Of a DNA stretch of 64,000 bases, positions 35,995 through 45,679 are shown in pieces; position 1 is the first letter of the stretch, and each line of letters opens with the position of its first letter. The notes beneath the pieces were generated by a model that saw only the letters and a list, made by a program, of their open reading frames with translations, ran no database searches and was not told the origin of the DNA. The translations under genes and the position numbers were made by a program. Source of the stretch: Zygnema cylindricum (taxonomy: Eukaryota; Streptophyta; Zygnematophyceae; Zygnematales; Zygnemataceae); contig JBBHKE010000999.1 in NCBI GenBank assembly GCA_037447655.1, positions 375,939-439,938 on the forward strand, given 5' to 3'.

Positions 35995-36533
35995 TACACC
36001 GCGAATCGTTATTAGTGTCAAAGTTTAAATAGTATTGAAGAAAATATACCGTATTTGATGCTAATTAAGAATTAAAAAAAAAAAAAAGGTGTATTCTAAT
36101 TTCGACATTATGCTAATTTGGGAACAACAAAAAATGGAATATTTGTCGTACGATTATAAAAAGTAATATTTGAATCCGTACAAAATATTAGAAATCGTAC
36201 GCCGTCGTGAAATTTAAATATCCGTACATGTCAAGACTAGTTTACGTGTCAGACTAATCCCGTTTTTTGAGCGCAGGTTCCTATGCGTGCGCGTATAATT
36301 TAATTATATTTTTGTTCAATTTTCACTTGAAAAGGTACATTTATGTACGGTCTGACATCGACCCAACACCACACTATTTAAATATTTATTTACTTCCGTT
36401 CTTTCCGCTATTTTGTATGGTACCTTAATAACGTCAAGGAAAAAATATAATCATGTATCCTATTTGAGGAAAAAAATCAAAATTTTAAGAACCCAAATTA
36501 GTGACTTTGACACTAATAACGATGCGCGGTGTA
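35995..36533. mobile_element. CACCGC-family MITE, copy at 36.0 kb
   Basis: TIRs TACACCGCGAATCGTTATTA and TAATAACGATGCGCGGTGTA; about 539 bp. Its right end is 3 bp from the next member. Confidence 0.85.
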
Positions 36534-36536
36534 CAG

Positions 36537-37041
36537 TAACACCGCCAATCGCTATTAGAGTAAATAACGCTAATTTGGTGCCATTTTTTTTATTTTTAAT
36601 CCTTAAATACAATCCATAATTTTATTATTTCCTATACGCCTATTAGGGTTCTTTTTTTAATTAGCGTTAATAACGGAAATACACAGCAATGTTTATAGTG
36701 TGATGTACGGACAGGATTTTCCGTACCAAAATGTACTTTTTGAAAATACAAATGTACAAAAAGTCATTTAATGTAATTGTGCACGCATGTGAATGTGCAC
36801 TGGGAAAAGAGACGCAAACTCGAATATTTAGATTTTGGCGTACGAATTGTCAGATTCTGTACGAATACACATATTGGTGTAGACATCAATACGGCGGGCT
36901 TTTATTATTCGAAAAACCCAAATTAGAGTTAGTGATTAATTAGTATATATGTTTTTTTTTGAATTTTTTTTTCCCAATTAGCGTTAATAACACTAATTTG
37001 CTTTTACGCTATTTATTCCTTTAATAGCGATTCACGGAGTA
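36537..37041. mobile_element. CACCGC-family MITE, copy at 36.5 kb
   Basis: Left TAACACCGCCAATCGCTATT, right AATAGCGATTCACGGAGTA; about 505 bp; back-to-back with the previous copy. Confidence 0.75.
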
Positions 37042-38105
37042 CAGTACAGCACAGAACATGGGTACAAGTGTACGGCGTTCTAATCATGATATGATTGGGG
37101 AACCTTTTTCCAGGTCCAATTTTTGATCCGCGCAATCGCTTACAGCAAATACAAAGGGGCATAATATATAGGCGATCAAAGTACAAACCGACGGAAAAAA
37201 ATTAACAACGTTTATTTGACCTCTGAAAATCCACCGGTAAAATTTAGGCCAGCTAACATTTTACCGCGGGACTACCGGAATTGCCAATTTTGGATTTTGC
37301 GCAATTGCCTTGTTGAGAGGGTGGTAACACGTAGGCTTGTACGGAATCGTAAACGTAAACTCGGAATGTAAGGGGTGTGCCCATGTAACCGGTACTTTGA
37401 AGTGGTACTTCGCATTTTGCCATTTTGGCGAAGACTTTCCGTATTAGGGTATGTCCCACGTAACTGTTACAATGAAGAAGTACTTTGGATTGTAGTGAAG
37501 ATTCTCCGTACTACTTTTGAGAGCTTTCCAATGTTTGAAAATGAAATCGGAACTTTGAAACGTGACGGTTGAAGACGTCGGTTACAACTTATGACGATTG
37601 GTCTGGGGAGCTTCTGGGAAACTCGAAAGAGTACTATTCTTTCGCAATGATTGTCCGTGGCGCCGCCAGTTACCCACCAGTTACGGTGTAACCTTAACTG
37701 TTACAGTGCTCATGGTCCTTTACACATTCACAGTTCCGCGAAGCTTTCTGGCGAACGTACAGCGGGCGATGGGCGACACTGGGTGAGGACGGGCGGCATG
37801 CGGGCCAATCATTATGAAAATGAATCTATTTCTTCGCAGTTCCCACCAGAGACCAAAGTGTACGAAATGTGTACGAATGCTGTCTTTTTGTCGAAATTAC
37901 ACTTCGTACATTGAATTCTTCGAGAATTCTTTTACAGTACGATGTCAGGATAACATATAACCAGAGTACTGACGAAATCCTAAAATTGCGGGATATTCTC
38001 ACTATCCACTATGGGCGGGCGCGGCCAAGACTGCGCCGACTCCGATAATCAATGCAATGTTTCAAACTGTCTTTCCAAGCGTGAAATGGAAAATAGTATT
38101 GTGAC
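37042..38105. other. Unassigned, contains partial Harbinger-like ends
   Basis: Two similar left ends occur close together: GGGGTGTGCCCATGTAAC at about 37371 and GGGTATGTCCCACGTAAC at 37447 (preceded by TTA). The second is homologous to 44251-44420, including GAAGATTCTCCGTACTACTTTT, up to about 37600. No matching right end found. Confidence 0.5.
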
Positions 38106-38652
38106 CATAGTTCAAAAGTAGGCGTTTTTATGGTAGGCCTTTGGTAGGCGCACAAAACTTGGCACTAAACTCACGTAGAGTAGGCATACTGTATGGGTGT
38201 TCGTTGTGGACACTCTTGTACGGACGTACGAATCTGACGTATGATCATAGTTCAGCGCACGCCGACGGACGATTTTTTTTAGCGAACTAAAACACGCGGA
38301 CGTTCAAAATTGCAGACGCTAATATGACAGATAGTCCTATCGTAAGTTGTATTATGGGCTTTTCATGTGATCTTCTTAGATCACTACTTTGATCAGAGAC
38401 CGTCCGATCGTCTGAATCTAACGGTTTAAATAAGTTTTACCTCAAAACTCACAGAAATTGTTTTTTTTGTCCGATTTTTTTTCAAAATTTATACATGACG
38501 TTTAATTCTCTATCGATCGATGTGCAACTCAACCCTGTAACTTTTTTTTTTCATTTTTCAACCAATACAATATGGGTCTTAAGGGCATATTGTATGTTTT
38601 GCATACAATAGGCATATTGTATGGGCCTACTTTCACCTACTTTTGAACTATG
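38106..38652. mobile_element. hAT-like MITE, copy with perfect target duplication
   Basis: TIRs CATAGTTCAAAAGTAGGCG and CACCTACTTTTGAACTATG; perfect 8-bp duplication ATTGTGAC at 38098-38105 and 38653-38660; 547 bp. Confidence 0.95.
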
Positions 38653-38660
38653 ATTGTGAC

Positions 38661-40104
38661 GGAGCGTCATTCATTCTAATTCAGTGCCAGGAGACGTGGC
38701 ATATTATGGTCCACATCCTTAAATAGTGTAATTTATTATATTTAAGGTATCACTGTCAAAATTTTGGGGTGCCGATATAGCGTACATAAGGCTAATAACG
38801 ATTCATGGTGTACTGTAGCCATTTCCAATAACCGATATGTTGCTTTTTTTTGACCTACCAATATATCAGTGAAGGAGGTATCGCGATTTATTTCCAATAC
38901 ATCGCAATGTCTTACCGATAATCATCGGAATGGATTGTGAAAACCTTTCCAAAAGCCTCCTCATTGCCCCTTGACCGTCGCTATATCTTTGTACTCATTT
39001 TGTACTTTATTTTTGTACCTTCATTCTATACTTTTTCCATGGACAAACTCCCTCAACCCATAATTATCGGCGATAATTTTTGTTGGTTCCCGCGATATAT
39101 CGCGACCCCTCCTTCGATATTTGATACAACGTGTAGGCGACAGTTGCCTAGCTAACACAACCTAATGGATAAATGATCAATACATTACTGCTTGTAAATG
39201 TGTCCAAGCGATTACCGCAAACCATTGACCACCGAAAACCTTGATGGACGGGGGCTTTCAGATACTGTACAAACATAACAACGATCACCTTCTTGCTATA
39301 TGGTTCCAATACGTTATTATATTAGGTCACGCACAAAATTCCATATAACGTTGTTTGATAGAAACATAAATTGGTCATCAAGCGAACCTTTCTTAAAAAT
39401 CTACTAACTCGACTTTCTAATGGCAGCATAAAATAGTGCCTCTAAAACGCCAAAATTCGTTGGCCTTTTTGTCTTTCGATTTTCCAACAACTTATTCCCC
39501 AAAGCTAAAACGTCCTTCATATATACTTATAAATTTATCCTTACCCCAAACTCTAATTCAAGTTGGAGGTCTGTCTTCACATTACTTTATAGGTGTATTT
39601 TTTCGTTATCATATTTGATATGGTCAATGTGCGTACCAGGATTCGTTGTGGTCTAAAAAAAAGGGAAAGCTAAAAATTAAAGGGAGTGTTAAAAAAGGTA
39701 ATTTTCATCTTGTTCTAATTTCTATCTTTTCTTACTTATAATGTCTCTAGCTCTGACAGAGTAAAGAGAGAATAACCAACCATGGCAGTGTGAAATATAT
39801 GGCTTCCATTAGCCCAAAAAATAGCCTCTAGGATAATATTTACCACTTTGACTTTTCCTTTGAAAAAGTGCTTCCAAGGCACACAAAAACTCCAACCACT
39901 CTCACCTTGGTGAGGACCGAACTTTGCTGAGTTGAACGCAAAAAACAGAGGAAAATTTTCTCAATCGAGCGATAAGTTATTAATGGTCAAAGGTGAGATA
40001 CTTCATTGTACCTGTCCACCCGGCACTCTCCATCTCCATATACAAACAAGAGAGATTATTACAGCAGTCTAACATTTTCCCCCCTTTGTAAGTGTATTCC
40101 CCTA
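38661..40104. other. Unassigned, with MITE and MULE-like relics
   Basis: A lone CACCGC-family terminus ends at 38812 (TAACGATTCATGGTGTA). TATCG-rich sequence at 38820-39125 resembles MULE-like interiors. Nothing recognised from 39130 to 40104. Confidence 0.4.
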
Positions 40105-40590
40105 ACCTTTACTCGGCCAGCTGGAGCTCTTGGATGGTACCAACTCTATAGATCTCCACTAAAGTCTCCCACAACTCCTCGGCCTTGAGAATGTGAAGAT
40201 GGGAGGTCGCCAGAGCTTGAGTAAGATGCCTCAGATTGAAATGCTTGGCAACCATGTTTGTGTATTCCCACATTTGAATATCGTTTTCCTCGGACTTTAC
40301 GGCCGCCACCACGGGTGCCGTGGCGATAGGAGTGAGAGGTGTCTTTTTCCTTTTCCCTTTATCAGACACGCTGCTGTCCCCATCATGTGCCTCCTCCGTT
40401 GGGGCAGGTGCTGCTGCAAAAAACCTCACTCTACTAAACCCTGGTGGGATTCTTTAAGATGGGTGATTCACATGCCCACTGATAATACCCCGGTATCGTT
40501 TTTCACACAAAGCCCCTATCATCATGGCTTCCCAATAAATGAACCCATATCCGTTGAAGATTGGGCACCCTGGAGGGTGAGCCCATAACG
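40105..40590 (-). pseudogene. Ty1/copia gag fragment (degenerate)
   Basis: Minus strand, directly after LTR-A. A remnant primer-binding site (40576-40590) is followed by PSRVP and, after an extra base, a W-containing start region typical of copia Gag. From about 40429 an open frame carries WEYTNMVAKHF and AEELWETLVEIYRVGTIQEL, matching the UBN2-type Gag core. Frameshift, internal stop and loss of everything after the first half of Gag make it a pseudogene. Confidence 0.85.
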
Positions 40591-41595
40591 TGCAATTATG
40601 TGTCCCCTATTAGACTACAGAATTCAGGAAGCCTCTAGGTAGTTTTTAACTAACTCCCTTTCAACTATGACTACTGCTACCCTAGCAGGCAAATAGACAA
40701 TCTGACGCACCCCTGTGTAGTCTGGACTCCGCTAAGTCCGCAACAAAAAAGAATTATTGAAAACGCCCAACCAAGCGATTAATTTTCAAGTGGCAAAGAT
40801 GCGAAGATTTATACAAATTCCCTGGGAGAGAGGCGGCTACCTCCTAAGTTCTCTAAGTCCTAAACCCCTCTCATAACCCATATCTACTGATGTACGCTCG
40901 AATCAGAAGACTGTGCAGTACAGAAAGGTACCATATGCGATGTTCTATCTGTACGTCTTGTGTACGACAAGACCATGGAGTCGACTCTTGTCTCTTCCGG
41001 ACTTGTCCTCATACTCTCCAAGATTCTCGCTTCCCAATGTTATCTTGCCACGTGGCACCAAGTCATGTTACGCCTAAAAACTGCCAAAACGCCATTCCGA
41101 GATCTCGACGATGATGTGTGCCGTCGAATTCAAACCACCTTTTACCAATAGCCATTGAAACAAAAGTCCGCTACATTTGTTTCGTGCAGGCTCAAACTCG
41201 CACTAATATTTAACTAGTCTCTATGTTCTGTTTCCATAATTTCGATAATCAGATTAATGTTCCTAAACACTATTTAAATAGGATTCAAACCCTGTGTAGT
41301 CTAACGAACTCCTTTGAAATACGGGTTAGAGCTGACGGCTACGCCTCGCACTGCCGGCCAGAGGTTCGAGTCCTGCCGGACTCAACCTTTTGTTAAGAGT
41401 GACTTGTGTCACTCTTTAGTCTTGCTTATGGAGCTGAGGCAGCCATGGCTCCACCACCCTCTCTTTCCTTCAGTGACTACAACAACTATGGGGGCTAGAG
41501 AGAGGAGGTGGAGGCAGGCTGCCTATGCTTTCCCTTTTACATTTATTTATTAATTTAGACCTAGAAAATACCCCCTAAATCTAGTGATTTCAACA
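40591..41595 (-). repeat. LTR-A of the old minus-strand copia locus
   Basis: About 1005 bp, minus orientation. It starts TGTTGAAATC (41595), carries the TATAAAT promoter motif seen in the other LTRs (RC of ATTTATA near 40811) and the conserved block around 40720-40760. It lies between pol remnants and a gag fragment, so it serves as 3' LTR for one unit and 5' LTR for the next. The plus strand has a perfect Pol III B-box (GGTTCGAGTCC, 41362-41372). Confidence 0.8.
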
Positions 41596-42130
41596 AGCCT
41601 TACGTTGGGCACAGCCACTACAACATCCATCACTTCACTGTCCTCAAAGTGAATTCCTTCAACTACACCGATTTTTTTCATTTCCTTCAATTTTGTCCAA
41701 ATGCACATGCCTTAGCCGCTTATGCCATATCATTATCTCGGGGACACCAACATAATAAGCATTCTTCTTTTCATTACTCAAGTTGAGCCTAAATATTCTT
41801 TGGCTATCTTTGTAAGCAGTAAAATAGACCTCATCTTCATCTTTTGTTGTGAAAGTTCCCTACCTAGTGTAAGTCTCAAAATCTTTATCATCCAAGACAG
41901 AGGTAGAGAAGATTCTTGCTTAACTGAGATATATAGAGAACATCTGTGAACGTCACTATGGACGTCTGACCCTCCACTAGTATCTTTAGAATTATCCATC
42001 CCACTAGATCCCTAGTTACTACTCTTCCATCCCCATACTCTATCTATACATTGGCAAATTACTTAGCGTAGTAAATAATAACTTTTCACGGCACATATGC
42101 ATTGTGGCACCCGAGTCATTAATCTAACCT
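41596..42130 (-). pseudogene. Copia pol remnant: aspartic protease and GAG-pre-integrase
   Basis: Minus strand. DSGATMHM (42117-42094) is the copia protease active site, with the preceding Trp codon changed to TAG. Further on, FTDVLYISQLSKNLL is the protease C-terminal motif. After a frameshift MIWHKRLRHVH (41733-41701) is the HxxxH part of the GAG-pre-integrase domain. It then runs straight into LTR-A; integrase core, RT and RNase H are missing, so the unit is internally deleted. Confidence 0.85.
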
Positions 42131-43231
42131 TCCTTTGGAGCTTCTTGGACAGCTCCGATTGCACATTTCTGCCTCTTTGGGATCTCCATCTCCTCCAATT
42201 TTTCGTTGAGAAGAAGCTCCCAATCCTCTTTGACCAAGGTCTCCTTTTTTCCGAACTCCCTTTTCACCTATAGGGTCACAAGTGCCTTTTTCTTTCCGAA
42301 AGATCCACCAAATTTTTTCTCCTTGAGCCTCAGCTTTGTCAGCTTGGAACACTCTGCCATGTAGTGACTCGGTTTCTTGCAACAATGGCAAAGCCTCTTT
42401 GGAGGCCGAGATCTAGATCTATCCGATTGAACTCCTCTTCCTCCTCCACCAAAAATCTCATAAGGTTTCTTGTTCTCTTGATCTCTCCAATTGGTTCTCG
42501 CGGCCAAGGCTTGACGACTCTTTCCTTCGCTTCGAAGCTCAATGGTGTTCTCTCTAACCAAGATCATTCTAGCTACTATAGTGGAAATCCACCAGCTGTC
42601 CGACAGATCATAAAACTTGTTGACAATATTGTCATACACCTCTGGGAGCTTCAACTCCACAAACAAACCAACCAAATCATTACAAAAGTCAAGCATTTTC
42701 TCTCCTTTATAAACAAATGTCTGAATTTTCTGATCTGCAAGTTTCAGTTCTTGAATTGTGCCACTTCTATAAATGTTTTCAAGTGCCTCCCACAGGTTGG
42801 TTGCTCTTTCTACATTAAGATGAGGTGTGGCCACTTTCTGAGAAAGGTGACTGAAAATGAAGTGATATGCGATAGAGTTGTTGAAGTCCTAGACATCAAG
42901 GTCACTCTCCTCAGTTTTAGGCATCACTTCCACCAGTATCAGCTTTGGTGCCGATCCCGAAGTCACCGGTGTTAGCTTCTCCTTTTCCTTTCCTGTATCG
43001 GAGATGCCACACTCTCTATTATCATCCTTTCTTTGTGACTGCCCGTGTCTTGCTGAGAATTCCGTTCCTCCAAATCCCAGTGGGGCTCCGAATGGTGTGG
43101 ATGGCCGCCCCACAAGGCCACTCACAATACCCCATAATCTCTTTCCAAGAAGTGCTCCCATCGTCATCTTGTTCCAGCTGATAAACCCTATTCCATCGAA
43201 GATGGGCACCCTAGAGGGTGGGCCCATAACC
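42131..43231 (-). pseudogene. Ty1/copia gag of the old minus-strand unit (broken)
   Basis: Gag is spread over frames: 43231-42889 (FQVMGPPSRVPIFDG start, linker) and 42834-42268 (UBN2 core and zinc knuckle CHCCKKPSHYMAEC at about 42396-42352), with a stop between. The PBS at 43217-43231 is a perfect 15-nt match (GGTTATGGGCCCACC on the minus strand) to the initiator tRNA-Met anticodon region and abuts LTR-B. Confidence 0.88.
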
Positions 43232-44250
43232 TGAAATTGTGTGACCTCTATTGGTACACAGAATATGCAGTTGATTGAAGCTTCTATGATAATTTTAAAA
43301 GCCTCCCTTCCTTTTAGAACAACTGTCACCCTGGCAAGCTATGACTCCGACTGTCTTCACCCCTGTGAAGGCTGGACTCCCTTGAGCCCAATGGAAAAGG
43401 AATTGCTTAAGACGCACAGCCAGACAATTAATAATCAAATGGCAAAGATGCCAATATTTATACAAGTATTTTGGGAGAGAGGTTGCTACCTACCAAAACA
43501 CTCCAAGTCCCAAACCCCTTTTTGAACCCTCTAGTACTGATGTACAGACCCAATAAAATAAATTGTAGAGTACAGAAAGGTACCATTGCCGATGTATTTT
43601 ATGTACGGCCACTGTACGACATGGCCATGGAGGGGACACCCGTCACCTCTAGACTCGTCTCCAGGTTTCTCGTATATTCTGTAAACGACTGATAGGGCGC
43701 AACGTGGCGTCTGGTGACGTGACGACCGCAATCATTCAAAGCTACCATTCTGCAATGGCGACTCGGATGCAAGCCATTAGATGCTAACCGACTTCTATTT
43801 TGTGGCGTCAAAATTTATTGTCTGCACCACTAAATTTCGTGCGGTGCGTACCGGTATCAGTGCGACAACAATTTTGTTCCTGAATCTATGTTACAGTTCT
43901 ACACTCCAGTAAATCGGCTTAATCCACTAATTCCTATTTATATAGCTATCAAAACCCTATATATGCAAGCACCAAGTAATATACTATCAAATAAGCTGGT
44001 AAGCTAATCAGGTAGTCTGTAGGGACCAGGATCAAATCTTTGGTCCGTCAGCTTTTTGCTAAGAGTTGGTTCCCCTACCTTCTTCTGGCTACTCAGCCAG
44101 CTATCGCTTTACCTCTCTCTCACCGGTCTTCAATGACTGCAACAAAAATGAGGCCTAGAGAGAGGGAATGCAGAGCCTTACTGCCAAAATGAGACCTTAT
44201 ATTTTCCTATACTCTGACCTATAAAATATAATACAACTCAAATTTCAACA
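43232..44250 (-). repeat. LTR-B of the old minus-strand copia locus
   Basis: About 1019 bp, starting TGTTGAAATT at 44250 and ending at the PBS (43232). It has TGTATAAATA promoter sequence (RC near 43450-43464) and blocks homologous to LTR-A and to the plus-strand LTRs, at low identity. Its outer end abuts the Harbinger-like element at 44251 exactly. Confidence 0.85.
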
Positions 44251-44480
44251 GGGCACTTTCCCATGCAACCTCAAATTAGTCTTGTAACCTTCTTTTATAG
44301 CGAAGATTCTCCGTACTACTTTTAGAGCCTTCGGATGTAACGCAATTAACTTGTTACTTTAAAAAGTGACGGATGTAGACATGGGTGTAATTTATGACGG
44401 TTGTAGACGACTACAAACATCGCGACAATTGATAACGTTTAGAAAATAACAACGGTTGTTGACTTCTAGTTACTTATGAC

Positions 44481-44485
44481 ATTGT
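44481..44485 (+). repeat. Target-site duplication, left (ATTGT)
   Basis: Five bases directly before the first LTR, identical to 52061-52065 after the third LTR. Confidence 0.95.
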
Positions 44486-45679
44486 TGTTGGAATTCAAGT
44501 ATTTTCTAGGTCTAGAGATTGCAAAATAAAAAGCAAAATAGTAGATATTGACAGCCTGCCTCTAACTCCTCCTCAAGTCCCCACACTTGTCGCAGTCACT
44601 GAAGACTGAAGGAGGAGTTAGCCATGGCTGCCTGTGCTGTCTAGAGGGAGACAGACAGTTGTTTTATAGGGGGTTTTCTCTAAAAGATAGTTTTGCCAGG
44701 TCCAGGATTTGATCCTGGTAACTGCCACTTGTCACACCCGCAATAGCCGGTAGTCTTATCCAGATAGTCTAAATTGTATTAGATATTAAGAGGTATGATA
44801 TTTATTTAAATAGTTACTATAAGAATAATTCATTTAACTAGAACTATATGCATACTGCATAGAAACAGTTGTGGAAAGTACGACGTACGGTACGATTACG
44901 AAATAAATACCGCGCGGTTTGTTTGACGCCGGAAAGAATACCGCGCAGGTATTTATGACGGCCACGATTGAAATCCAAATTTGATCGGACGGCCGCGAAG
45001 GATGCCGAGATCGCGGCGTACGATTTTGGCGGTTTGCGATCACCGCCACATTAAGTGACACGTGGTAACACTACATTGGATTGCGGCAACTCCGGAGATT
45101 ACGGGAACAAATCCGGATATGACACGTGTCGACATTTTTGCCATGTCGTACAATGGCCGTACATAAAGTACACCGGCACCTGTACTTTTATGTACGATAC
45201 AGTAATTTGATTGGTGCCGTACTTCAGTAGATAGAGTTTTAGAGAGGGAATAGGACTTAGATAAATTTTGGGTAGGTAGCTGCCTCTCCCAGAGAGCACC
45301 CTGTATAAATGGCAAACTTTGGCCAGCCATAACTATCAATTTACTTGACCATTTTCAGTGATTCTTTTTGCTGCGGACTCAGGGGAGTCTAGGCTACACA
45401 GGGGTGTAGTCGGTCAGAGTTTTTGTCTGCCAGGGTGGCTGTATTTCTAAGGGAAAGTCAAAGTGGGTGAATGTGTCCAAATCTCATATTCTAACTTTGC
45501 ATTCTGTGGTGGAACTGAGCACACAGAAAGTGTTATTTCACAGGGGTGAATCTATATTGGGGTTCTGACTGTCAAGGGGTCAGTCACTTGGGTTTATATT
45601 AACTTGGAGTTGGCACTATCTAGATTGGCTTCTTTTGGATCTGCATACTCTGAAGGCCAATGGAGGTCTCAGAGTTTCA
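44486..45679 (+). repeat. LTR 1
   Basis: Starts TGTTGGAATTC and ends GAGTTTCA (TG..CA), 1194 bp. TATAAAT at 45304-45310 places U3 upstream and R/U5 in the last about 340 bp. An inverted pair TAACTCCTCC / GGAGGAGTTA lies at about 44565-44620. The last 20 bases encode the first residues of Gag. Confidence 0.96.
45304..45310 (+). promoter_or_regulatory. LTR TATA box
   Basis: TATAAAT, conserved at 48479-48485 and 51685-51691 in the other two LTRs and, inverted, in the two old minus-strand LTRs. Confidence 0.75.
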
